Origin: an uncultured Eubacterium sp.
GTDB taxonomy: Bacteria; Bacillota; Clostridia; Lachnospirales; Lachnospiraceae
Length of the DNA stretch: 64,000 nt
Assembly (NCBI GenBank): GCA_947642745.1
Contig: CANRTU010000009.1
Span: 1-64,000, forward strand
Reading direction: 5' to 3'
A program made the translations under genes and the position numbers. The notes beneath the pieces were generated by a model that was not told where the DNA came from, searched no databases, and saw only the letters and a program-made list of their open reading frames with translations. Numbering within the stretch: position 1 is the first letter of the stretch; every line of letters starts with the position of its first letter. This document shows, one piece after another, positions 8,524 through 16,093 of this stretch.

Positions 8524-8766
8524 TTAGCACAACTTCATCCGTATATCCCGTGTAATAATATCTGAATAGCTGAAAGACAGCAGCTGCGGCGGATTCTTAT
8601 CATCCTTGTCATCTACCAGAATCGTAAAAACACTCGGGTAAGCGCCCTGAATGACACCACTCTGGATATCGACCTTATTTCTGCCCCTGTCAAGCTGGAT
8701 CATAACCTTACTCCCACATTGCTGATGTACCGAAGCACGCACCTTTTCTATATCTTTACGCTGCAT
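8524..8766 (-). CDS. veg: Veg family protein
   Basis: An 80-residue protein matching Bacillus Veg in length and pattern: an N-terminal helix (DIEKVRASVHQQCGSKVMIQ), a basic beta segment, then GAYPSVFTILVDD and a LSFSYSDIITRDIRM C-terminus. B. subtilis Veg promotes biofilm matrix genes by acting against SinR and is transcribed from a very strong promoter; whether that role holds in clostridia is unknown. The ATG has AGAGGAGG upstream. It has a near-consensus promoter, a leader of about 220 nt, and a terminator hairpin right after the stop. Confidence 0.93.
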   Translation of the reverse strand: MQRKDIEKVRASVHQQCGSKVMIQLDRGRNKVDIQSGVIQGAYPSVFTILVDDKDDKNPPQLLSFSYSDIITRDIRMKLC

Positions 8767-8989
8767 ATCTTCTCATCCTCCTCTGATTGCATTCTGCATT
8801 ACCTGCCAGATACTCTTTTTGATATACCGGTACCCCATCCGGCTACAGATCCGGATTCCGCCTTTACCATCCACATCATTGCGGAATAAAATTGTGACAA
8901 CAGCATGACTGCCGGATGAAATTTTATCCTGTAATCATATGGATGAGACGGCCGTATCCGGGGTTCCTGCCAGATGAAGTACTAGATAT

Positions 8990-9018
8990 AGTATAGCACT
9001 CTGTTTCCCGAAAGTCAA
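8990..9018 (-). promoter_or_regulatory. strong sigma-A promoter of veg
   Basis: Minus-strand TTGACT, 17-bp spacer, TATACT. It starts 10 nt after the stop codon of the upstream lipoprotein gene and leaves an untranslated leader of about 215 nt before veg, long for such a small gene. Confidence 0.75.
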
Positions 9019-9027
9019 CGAATTTCC

Positions 9028-9474
9028 TTACCCGAATACTACATTTTGTTTATGTTTCCCGGTTTTGACCACTATATATGGATAACTCGGTTTTTTTTGC
9101 GGACTGGAACCGTTTTCGGGACCCAGCAGCTCAGTATCAAAATATAGTGCATGTTCTGTCAGATACAGCTCCCTGACCACAATGCTGTAGCCCCCGGTTT
9201 CCTGTACGCCATAGCCACGTACCAGGTAAAGATCATTTTCATTTTCAAACGAAATTTTGATTTCCGCCTGTTTTTTCTGCTCAATTGTTTCCAGTAGTTT
9301 TTCCGGAATATCCCTTTGTTCTACAATCGTATATTCTATTTCCTGCCGGTTGCGGCTGTCTTCTTCCTTTCGTGTGCATCCAGAAAGAGCAGAGAGCCCC
9401 AGTGCGAAAATCATTACATACAGCAGCGGAAGGCCCTGCGTCATTTTATTATGAATACGAGGATTTATGTTCAT
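9028..9474 (-). CDS. PrcB-like lipoprotein
   Basis: A 148-residue predicted lipoprotein. The hydrophobic signal (LPLLYVMIFALGLSAL) ends in the lipobox LSGC with Cys33. The mature part fits the PrcB C-terminal domain pattern: EYTIVEQRDIPEKLLETIEQ, a GYGVQETGGYSIVVRELYLT core and a final PSYPYIVVKT strand. PrcB-type domains are known from the Treponema dentinilysin complex and occur in many clostridial lipoproteins of unknown role. An internal Met at residue 11 could be the true start; the upstream site at 9474 (CCGGGGC) is only fair. It is monocistronic. Confidence 0.75.
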   Translation of the reverse strand: MNINPRIHNKMTQGLPLLYVMIFALGLSALSGCTRKEEDSRNRQEIEYTIVEQRDIPEKLLETIEQKKQAEIKISFENENDLYLVRGYGVQETGGYSIVVRELYLTEHALYFDTELLGPENGSSPQKKPSYPYIVVKTGKHKQNVVFG

Positions 9475-9592
9475 ATTTTCACTGCCCCGGTTTTCTTATC
9501 TACAGTTTATGAAACGGTCTTATCCAATATGACGCAAAACCGCAGACTTATTCCGCCTTCTTATTTCACGATTCTAATTTCCACTTTCTGTA

Positions 9593-9621
9593 TTGCACAT
9601 ATAGAAAATATTTTTTATAAT
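9593..9621 (+). promoter_or_regulatory. sigma-A promoter of plsC
   Basis: TTGCAC, 17-bp spacer, perfect TATAAT, about 40 nt before the plsC start. It fixes the short form of the acyltransferase as the true product, since the longer open frame begins upstream of this promoter. Confidence 0.85.
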
Positions 9622-9660
9622 GGGATATATCTGAATACATGTCTGGAAAGGATTAATGAT

Positions 9661-10410
9661 ATGATACGTTTAATTTTAGTCGTACTTTTTATGCTGCTTT
9701 TTTTTATCGCCAGCATTCCAATCTGGGCCATTACCTGGCTGGTTGGACGCTCCGACCCGCATAAAGCGGACCTGCTCTGCCTGCGTATTGTCCAGGCTGC
9801 CTTTAAAGTCATCCTGTTTCTCGCCGGTACAAAGGTAGAAGTATATGGGGAAGAACATGTGCCAAAGGATGAGGCCGTCCTGTATATCGCCAACCACCGT
9901 GGTTTTTTTGACACAGTGATCACATACGCCAGATGTCCCGGACTGACTGGTTATGTGGCAAAAGATTCGATGTTAAAGTATCCTTTTCTGAATACCTGGA
10001 TGAAGAAGCTCCACTGCCTGTTTTTAAACCGCACAGATATTAAAGAGGGCCTGAAAACAATTCTGACTGGTATTGACCAGATAAAAAACGGCATTTCCAT
10101 GTGCATCTTTCCAGAAGGCACCCGGTGCACATCCCCAGTGGAAACGGATATGCTGCCCTTTAAAGAAGGCAGCCTTAAAATGGCGGAAAAAACCGGCTGT
10201 GCCATTATTCCCATGGCAATGATCCACACAGCGGATATTTTTGAAAACCACCTGCCTTTTATCCGGCGCACTCATGTTATCCTGACCTATGGAGAGCCCA
10301 TATATGTAAAAAACCTGACGAAAGAACAGCGGAAACATCTGGGAAACTACACGAGAGATATTATCTGCAAAATGCTGGAAGAAGAGCTGGAGAGATCCGC
10401 CAGCAGATAA
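9661..10410 (+). CDS. plsC: 1-acyl-sn-glycerol-3-phosphate acyltransferase
   Basis: Adds the second acyl chain to lysophosphatidic acid to make phosphatidic acid at the inner membrane. The 249-residue product has an N-terminal membrane helix (LILVVLFMLLFFIASIPIW), the catalytic NHRGFFDT block (HX4D) and the FPEGTR glycerol-phosphate-binding block, followed by an IIPMAM strand, all in the usual PlsC order. The ATG at 9661 follows GAAAGGA and the promoter at 9593-9621; the frame is open further upstream but not transcribed from that promoter. It converges on murF across a repeat array. Confidence 0.93.
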   Translation: MIRLILVVLFMLLFFIASIPIWAITWLVGRSDPHKADLLCLRIVQAAFKVILFLAGTKVEVYGEEHVPKDEAVLYIANHRGFFDTVITYARCPGLTGYVAKDSMLKYPFLNTWMKKLHCLFLNRTDIKEGLKTILTGIDQIKNGISMCIFPEGTRCTSPVETDMLPFKEGSLKMAEKTGCAIIPMAMIHTADIFENHLPFIRRTHVILTYGEPIYVKNLTKEQRKHLGNYTRDIICKMLEEELERSASR

Positions 10411-10439
10411 ACAGAAACAGCGCCGTGCGTGACCGGAAT

Positions 10440-10588
10440 CCTGTCCGGCTCTGGCGGACAATCCGCCTGCGGCGGACTGCCTCCGGCAGCATTTTCCTCC
10501 CCGCCCCGGGGCAATCCTCCCAGAGGGTTTTACATGTCAGGACGATCTTTCCTATAAAGTAAAAAGTATCCGGCTTCGCCGGATACTC
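10440..10588. repeat. modular hairpin repeat, locus 1
   Basis: Between convergent plsC and murF. It contains a degenerate H1 hairpin (TGTCCGG...GCGGACA, 10442-10460), a CCGCCTGCGGCGG segment, an H2 hairpin with the conserved centre GGACGATCTTTCC (about 10528-10564, arms decayed), and a clean H1 hairpin (10566-10586, GTATCCGGC-TTC-GCCGGATAC). Read on the minus strand, the last H1 is followed by TTTTT and probably terminates murF. Confidence 0.75.
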
Positions 10589-10610
10589 CGCTTTATAAAA
10601 ACTCCTTCCA

Positions 10611-12008
10611 CTACATCGTAATAACCTCTTCCACAACTTCAGAAAATTCCATAAAATGGGACGCTTTAACCAGAACCGCATCTCCCTGTCTTAAAAACGG
10701 AAGCAGATCCTTTAACATTTCATCTCTTGTCTCATATTCATGCACATCACAGGCCGGATTATGTTCCCTGACTGCCGCCGCGATTTCTTTTGAAAGAACA
10801 CCGGCGCAAAACAGTACGTCAATGCCTTTTTCCGCCACGTAAGCGCCCACTTCATAGTGCAGCTCCCGCTTATCCGCACCCAGTTCACCCATATCACCCA
10901 GCACAGCCACGGTTCTTCCCAGGGCAGTGGCAAGTACGTCCAGGGACGCCTTCATGGAAACCGGATTTGCGTTATAGCAGTCGTCAATAACCGTCATTCC
11001 GTTGACTTCGATTAAATTTGTCCGGCCGTCAATCATCTGCATCGTCTCAATGCCCTTCTTTATCTGATCGTTGGACAGGCCCATGATTCTGCCTACAGCC
11101 GCCGCCGTCATGGCATTATATACATTGTGCGCACCAGGCATCGGTATTCTGGCCCGGAAAGACTCCTCTCCGATATGTATGGTCAGATATACGCCCTGAA
11201 GCCCCAGATTCTCAATATCCGTCGCATAGACCGCCTTTTCGCCATAAGCCGCCGTCTCCGGCTTCTTCAGGCCCACGCCGTAAAAAACCGGCTTCTTTCC
11301 ACGGACACTGTCTACAACGCACAGCTTATCGTCATCCCCGTTTAATATAACCCTGGCGCCTTCCTGTAAATAATCAAACATTTCTGTTTTTGCCTTAAAT
11401 ATACCGTCCCTGGACTCCAGCTTTTTCAGGTGGCTCAGCCCGATATTCGTAATGACCCCGATATCCGGACGGGCAATAGCAGCCAGACGTCCCATTTCAT
11501 GAAAATCAGATATTCCCATTTCCAGTACAGCTACCTGATGTTTTTCCCGGATCTTAAATACTGTAAGCGGCAGCCCGATTTCATTGTTCTGGTTGCCCTC
11601 TGTCTTATGCACATGGTATTTCTGCGAAAGGACGGAGGCAATCATTTCTTTCGTACTGGTCTTGCCCACGCTTCCGGTAATTCCTACAACCGTAATATCC
11701 ATCTGCCGCAGATAAAAAGCCGCCAGATCCTTCAATGCCTGCAGGGTGGACTCCACCAGAATGTAAGGCCCTTTTGGCGCTTCCGGACGCCGCTCACAAA
11801 TCACCCCCAGAGCGCCGTCCGCAAATGCCTTGTCAATAAAATCATGACCGTCAGAGCGTTCCCCCCGGATCGCCACGAATACATAACCTTCCTGCACCAT
11901 ACGACTGTCAATCACAATTCCCTCAGCATTTAAATACTGCATTTCATTTGCTCCGGCAAGCTGCCCATGGCAGGCTCCGGCCATGGCTTCCAATGTCATG
12001 TTTCTCAT
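10611..12008 (-). CDS. murF: UDP-N-acetylmuramoyl-tripeptide--D-alanyl-D-alanine ligase
   Basis: Cytosolic enzyme that adds the D-Ala-D-Ala dipeptide to UDP-MurNAc-tripeptide, the last step of the soluble peptidoglycan precursor. The 465-residue protein shows the Mur ligase architecture: N-terminal UMP-binding domain, the ATP loop GITGSVGKTST (residues 109-119), EGNQNNEIGLP, the LEMG metal/ATP block, ITNIGLSHL, and the C-terminal domain with DDCYNANPVS and LGDMGELG. The ATG is preceded by GGAGGAG. It follows ddl by 17 nt, so enzyme and substrate supply are co-transcribed. Confidence 0.97.
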   Translation of the reverse strand: MRNMTLEAMAGACHGQLAGANEMQYLNAEGIVIDSRMVQEGYVFVAIRGERSDGHDFIDKAFADGALGVICERRPEAPKGPYILVESTLQALKDLAAFYLRQMDITVVGITGSVGKTSTKEMIASVLSQKYHVHKTEGNQNNEIGLPLTVFKIREKHQVAVLEMGISDFHEMGRLAAIARPDIGVITNIGLSHLKKLESRDGIFKAKTEMFDYLQEGARVILNGDDDKLCVVDSVRGKKPVFYGVGLKKPETAAYGEKAVYATDIENLGLQGVYLTIHIGEESFRARIPMPGAHNVYNAMTAAAVGRIMGLSNDQIKKGIETMQMIDGRTNLIEVNGMTVIDDCYNANPVSMKASLDVLATALGRTVAVLGDMGELGADKRELHYEVGAYVAEKGIDVLFCAGVLSKEIAAAVREHNPACDVHEYETRDEMLKDLLPFLRQGDAVLVKASHFMEFSEVVEEVITM

Positions 12009-12025
12009 TATATCTCCTCCTGTCT

Positions 12026-13075
12026 TTAAAACCTTTTCAGGGAAATTTCAATCAGTTTTTCACACAATTCTCCAAAATCCATGCCCGCCGCAGCGGCTTC
12101 CTGGGGCAGCAGACTGGTGGGCGTCATGCCCGGAAGGGTATTCGCCTCCAGACAATATATCCGCTCTTTCTCATCCATCACAAAATCCATGCGGGAATAA
12201 GTATCCAGCCCGATTGCCCTGGTTACCGCTACCGCATAGTCCTGCATCTGTTTTGCGATATACTCCGGCAGTTCTGCGGGACAGGTCTCTATGGTCGTAC
12301 CCGCCTGGTATTTATTTTTATAATCATAAAAACCTTTCAGAGGGGCCATTTCAATTACCGGCAGTGCCTGATCCTCTATCACCCCCACGGAAAACTCCCG
12401 TCCTTTTATATATTCTTCCAGTATTATTTCATCTTCCCAGCGGAACGCCTCCGCCAGGGCTGTCTCGTATTCCTCCTGTGTATATACAATTGATACGCCA
12501 ATGCTGGACCCCCCGCAGCACGGCTTTACCACACATGGCAGCGGAATCTGCGCACAGGCAGGAGAACAGCCGCACTGATCCTTTCTTAGTGAAATCCCTT
12601 TTGGCGTGGGAATATGATTTGCTTCAAAAAACTGTTTGCTTACTTTTTTATTCATCGCCACCGCACTGCTTAAATAATCACTTCCGGTATAACGGATGCC
12701 CAGCAGATCAAATGCCGCCTGTATTCTGCCGTCCTCACCGTTTTCCCCATGAAGCGCTATAAATACAATATCCGCCCTGCGGCACAGCTCAATAATGTCA
12801 GGTCCGAAAAAGCCATCCCCTTTATCCCCCCGCATAGCCTTTACTGTTTCCAGATCCGGAGCCATTTCCGCAATTTTTACCGACTGTGTGCGGTCCGCCC
12901 CGTGTTTGTCAAATAGTTCTTCCAGATCATCCCCCTTTTCGCCATATCCCATATATACATCGGCCAGTATGACCTGATGTCCCCGGTCCTGCAGCGCCCT
13001 GCATACGGTGGTTCCCGTTACAAACGATACATCCCGCTCCGCACTCAGACCACCTGCCAAAACAACTATTTTCAT
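12026..13075 (-). CDS. ddl: D-alanine--D-alanine ligase
   Basis: Makes the D-Ala-D-Ala dipeptide used by MurF. It is an ATP-grasp enzyme of 349 residues. It begins with VVLAGGLSAERDVS, has the catalytic-loop region KPCCGGSSIGVS, the EYIKGREFSVGV strand, and a C-terminal EANTLPGMTPTSLLPQ with the Mg-binding Glu and Asn. The ATG at 13075 (MKIVVLAGG) follows GGGAAGGAT; the longer frame adds 12 residues with no support. A TATAAT box near 13237-13242 suggests a leader of about 160 nt, but I see no good -35. Confidence 0.96.
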   Translation of the reverse strand: MKIVVLAGGLSAERDVSFVTGTTVCRALQDRGHQVILADVYMGYGEKGDDLEELFDKHGADRTQSVKIAEMAPDLETVKAMRGDKGDGFFGPDIIELCRRADIVFIALHGENGEDGRIQAAFDLLGIRYTGSDYLSSAVAMNKKVSKQFFEANHIPTPKGISLRKDQCGCSPACAQIPLPCVVKPCCGGSSIGVSIVYTQEEYETALAEAFRWEDEIILEEYIKGREFSVGVIEDQALPVIEMAPLKGFYDYKNKYQAGTTIETCPAELPEYIAKQMQDYAVAVTRAIGLDTYSRMDFVMDEKERIYCLEANTLPGMTPTSLLPQEAAAAGMDFGELCEKLIEISLKRF

Positions 13076-13406
13076 TTTAAACATCCTTCCCTGCGAAATC
13101 TGCGTCTGCATCAGTCAGGACCATTATGCCGCCGCTTGGGAACGCACATCCTGTAAACGTATCCTGCGGAAAGTTCCTTTCAGGCACAATCTGGTACAAC
13201 CCCGCCCTGCCTGTGGCAAACTACTGCTTTGTCTGTATTATAGTAAACGATTTTACGGATCATGACAACAATTTTCATATATCTTTTCCTGTGAACCGGA
13301 TATCCGGCCGCTGTTTACGGATTATGTACCTGCAGTCACAAAATTCCGCCTATGGAAATCTGTCCCGGAAACCCTGCCTGGTGCGGCTCCATTACCATGA
13401 ATGCAT

Positions 13407-13502
13407 AAGGGGCTGTCGGAAAATGACTGTTCCAAGATATAGTCTGTTTATGAAACTGCTGACTATATTTCGTTTGAAAATTTCATTTTCCGACAACCCC
13501 TT
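13407..13502. repeat. MITE-like inverted repeat, copy 1
   Basis: A 96-bp element. Its ends are a 20-bp inverted repeat with one mismatch (AAGGGGCTGTCGGAAAATGA and its partner). The centre contains AAGATATAGT and ACTATAT, which recur in the related element at 15972-16073. It carries no coding capacity. Confidence 0.65.
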
Positions 13503-13535
13503 GCTAACTGAACGATCATTAACGATTCAGACACG

Positions 13536-13560
13536 AAAAAACACTCAGTATCCTGAGTGC
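13536..13560 (-). terminator. intrinsic terminator downstream of the DUF3800 gene
   Basis: Minus-strand CACTCAG-GATA-CTGAGTG followed by TTTTTT, about 230 nt beyond the DUF3800 stop codon. The stem is only 7 bp but the U-tract is good. Confidence 0.5.
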
Positions 13561-13786
13561 TGTCTCTGGCAAAAACAATGGGCTGGCTACTTTACAAGTA
13601 GCTTATGCTCTCACACAGTTACCATCGAATTACTTTGCTGAATTTACTTTAACATAAACTTACGCCATTGTCAACTATTTTTTTATTTTAATTATAAAAT
13701 ATGTTGTGGTCGTATCACTCACACTCATACCCGCCACAACGGCCTTATCCTGTTACAGTCCGCCTCCGGCAAAGGAGGCTGGACAG

Positions 13787-14554
13787 CTACAGATCCGTGC
13801 TGATATGTATATCGTAATCCTGCGGATATCCAAAAATCTTCCTGCCACACAGATTTCTCCGCAAAAGTTTTATATTTTTTCCTGATTCTTTAATCCTTTT
13901 CATATTCCGGAAAAATGTATTGGCAACATAATCCGCAAACTGTATCAGCGCATTTTTTTTAGAATCCATATACGTAACAGTAATACTGTCCATACAGACC
14001 GGATCAAAGGTGTTTAAATGCCCGGTCAGATAGGCGCCCAGATAATTTTTTTCATTTGTTTTTACATTTCTTTCATCTATCAGAAAAATAATATTCTGAC
14101 AAAAAGTATGCTTTCTGTCAAAAAATCTGCACTCATTTCTAAAACAACTCCCCATATATTCCTGTATCAGGTAATTAAAACAACGGGCCTTAACCAGGGG
14201 TCCCTGGGCAGCAGCATATTTATTATCAAAAATAATGATGCCGATTTCAAACAGATCCCCGTACTTTTCCACCATCGTCTGATACAGTTCGTGTTTTTGC
14301 GGCTCTGTCATATCCGATCCTTTAATTTCTTTATTCTGGCCCAGCATTTTACCCAGCTTTGGATATTTTTTTGCCAGTTTTACATTTTCCCCACGAAATG
14401 CCCGGTTCAATTTTACATTGTTTTTGGTAAAAATCAGACAAATAATAAAATATCTGTCTTTTTCATAGTGTTCTGTAATACTCCCGGATTCGTCCACGAA
14501 TACGTATACATCAGCATATGATATTTCATCCTTTTTGTCCTCTTTGTCATCCAT
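13787..14554 (-). CDS. DUF3800 domain protein
   Basis: A 255-residue protein with the DUF3800 layout: YVFVDESGS at the N-terminus, a central GIIIFDN strand, IIFLIDERN, and QFADYVANTFFR near the C-terminus. The conserved acidic residues give the family a predicted RNase H-like fold; members are common in phages and defence islands, but no activity is established. The chosen ATG has AGGGG five nt before the ATTTT spacer; an ATG 16 codons upstream has no ribosome-binding site. The gene is clearly more AT-rich than its neighbours and stands alone among repeats, which suggests transfer. No partner gene is visible. Confidence 0.75.
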   Translation of the reverse strand: MDDKEDKKDEISYADVYVFVDESGSITEHYEKDRYFIICLIFTKNNVKLNRAFRGENVKLAKKYPKLGKMLGQNKEIKGSDMTEPQKHELYQTMVEKYGDLFEIGIIIFDNKYAAAQGPLVKARCFNYLIQEYMGSCFRNECRFFDRKHTFCQNIIFLIDERNVKTNEKNYLGAYLTGHLNTFDPVCMDSITVTYMDSKKNALIQFADYVANTFFRNMKRIKESGKNIKLLRRNLCGRKIFGYPQDYDIHISTDL

Positions 14555-14790
14555 AAAATCCCCTGCCTTGAAATTATTCGTAACTCCCTGCTCCTTTTTC
14601 ATAATTATACTTTAAAATCTGACAAAATTCCATATTTATATGACAAAAAGCAACTACAGAAAGCGCCGCCGGTTCCCTGGCCCGCAAAAAACATCCATTA
14701 TCCTGCTGCTGCTGGATTTTCCATCTTAATTATAGTAATATGTACCTATCTGGTAAATAATATAATATAACAACAGGAAAGAAGGATCAT

Positions 14791-15711
14791 ATGGAAAACA
14801 ACAACTTACTGGATGTCCTGATTATAGGCAGCGGCCCGGCCGGCCTGAGCGCCGCCATTTACGCAAAACGTGCCAGTCTGCGGGTGCTGGTGGCGGAAAA
14901 AGAATATATGGGTACCGGGCAGATCGCAGAAAGCGACCAGGTGGATAATTATCCCGGTATGCCGGAAATCAACGGCTATGACCTGGGCGAGGCTTTCCGC
15001 AGCCACGCTGAAAAGCTGGGCGTGGAATTTCACGACGGGACAGCTGATGGTTTTACAGCAGACGCAGACGGATGGAACGTACACTTTACCGACGACAGCC
15101 AGATCAGCGCCAGAACCGTAATTTACTGTGCGGGTGCGGCACACCGCAAACTGGGCGTGGAAGGCGAAAAAGAATTTACCGGCAAAGGCGTATCCTACTG
15201 CGCAGTCTGCGACGGCGCTTTTTACCGGGGAAAATCAGCCGCCGTCATTGGCGGCGGGGATACCGCCCTGGGCGACGCCATGTATCTGTCTGATTTATGC
15301 GACAGAGTGTATCTGATTCACCGCAGGGACGAATTCCGTGGCTCCAGTTCTTCCGTGGAACGACTGCGGCAAAAAGACAATGTGGAAATCATTACAGGAG
15401 CCGTACCCGCAAAGATTGCCGGCGACCAGACTGTCACCGCACTGGAATTAAAAGACGGCAGGTCCATTCCGGTACACGGCGCTTTTGTCGCCGTAGGGAT
15501 GCAGCCGCAGACAGAATGTCTGCAGGGAGTCGTGGACCTGGACGACGGCGGCTATATTATTGCGGGAGAGACCGGCGTCACATCAGCCCCGGGCTTTTTT
15601 GCCGCCGGCGATGTACGCACAAAAGCGCTGCGGCAGGTGGTGACCGCTGTCTCTGACGGCGCAAACGCAGCGACAGCGGCCGCAGAATATCTGAAAAACC
15701 TGACACTTTAA
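14791..15711 (+). CDS. trxB: thioredoxin reductase family FAD/NAD(P) oxidoreductase
   Basis: A 306-residue flavoenzyme. It has the N-terminal FAD loop GSGPAGLSAAIYA, the redox pair Cys137-Cys140 (SYCAVCDGAF), a second nucleotide-binding loop (VIGGGDTALGDA), and the C-terminal FAAGDVRTK / RQVVTAVSDGANAA motifs. This is the full thioredoxin reductase pattern. No thioredoxin gene is adjacent, so its partner (thioredoxin or a glutaredoxin-like protein) is unknown. AAAGAAGGA precedes the ATG, and a TATAAT at about 14760 may be the -10 of its promoter. The frame is GC-rich compared with the DUF3800 gene beside it. Confidence 0.92.
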   Translation: MENNNLLDVLIIGSGPAGLSAAIYAKRASLRVLVAEKEYMGTGQIAESDQVDNYPGMPEINGYDLGEAFRSHAEKLGVEFHDGTADGFTADADGWNVHFTDDSQISARTVIYCAGAAHRKLGVEGEKEFTGKGVSYCAVCDGAFYRGKSAAVIGGGDTALGDAMYLSDLCDRVYLIHRRDEFRGSSSSVERLRQKDNVEIITGAVPAKIAGDQTVTALELKDGRSIPVHGAFVAVGMQPQTECLQGVVDLDDGGYIIAGETGVTSAPGFFAAGDVRTKALRQVVTAVSDGANAATAAAEYLKNLTL

Positions 15712-15718
15712 TAAAAAA

Positions 15719-15970
15719 GTATCCGGCAAAGCCGGATACTCCGCCTGCGGCGGGCTGTCACCTGGCAGCATCTTCCCTTCCGCCGCATGGCGATCCTCCC
15801 GGAGGGGTTTATCTTATAGGACGCTCTTTCCTATAAGATAAAAAAGAATCCTGCTTTGCAGGATTCCCCGCCTGCGGCGGATCGCTTTAGCGATATATTT
15901 CCTCTCCGCCGCAGTGCGATCCCGCCCGGAGGGTTTTTATCTTACAGGACGCTCTTTCCTATAAGATAAA
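15719..15970. repeat. modular hairpin repeat, locus 2 (two tandem units)
   Basis: Begins 8 nt after the trxB stop codon. Order: H1 (15719-15739, GTATCCGGC-AAA-GCCGGATAC), spacer with CCGCCTGCGGCGG and CCGCCGCATGGCGATCC, H2 (15808-15843), H1 variant (15846-15866, GAATCCTGC-TTT-GCAGGATTC), spacer, H2 (15936-15970). The period is about 127 bp. Within H1 the change CCGGC to CCTGC is matched by GCCGG to GCAGG, so pairing is kept. Confidence 0.85.
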
Positions 15971-15971
15971 T

Positions 15972-16073
15972 AAGGGGCTGTCGCACGAAGCAAAACATAT
16001 ACAAGATATAGTATAGAAGAATCATTCAAACCAACTATATCTTGTATCATTTTTCTTAATGCGACAGCCCCTT
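15972..16073. repeat. MITE-like inverted repeat, copy 2; probable serA terminator
   Basis: A 102-bp element with perfect 14-bp ends (AAGGGGCTGTCGCA and complement) and internal arms ACAAGATATAGT / ACTATATCTTGT. Same end sequence and internal core as the element at 13407-13502. It lies 20 nt after the serA stop, so it may also stop serA transcripts. Confidence 0.7.
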
Positions 16074-16093
16074 TCACAATTATTATAACACTT

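Larger units (their letters stand above)
13076..13786. other. 711-nt non-coding gap between ddl and the DUF3800 gene
   Basis: No credible gene. It holds a possible ddl promoter (-10 at 13237-13242), a MITE-like inverted repeat (13407-13502), a minus-strand terminator (13536-13560), and a GTCC-GCCTCC / GGAGGC-TGGAC hairpin at about 13757-13784 just after the DUF3800 stop. The segment 13640-13720 is strongly AT-rich. It looks like an old insertion site. Confidence 0.6.
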
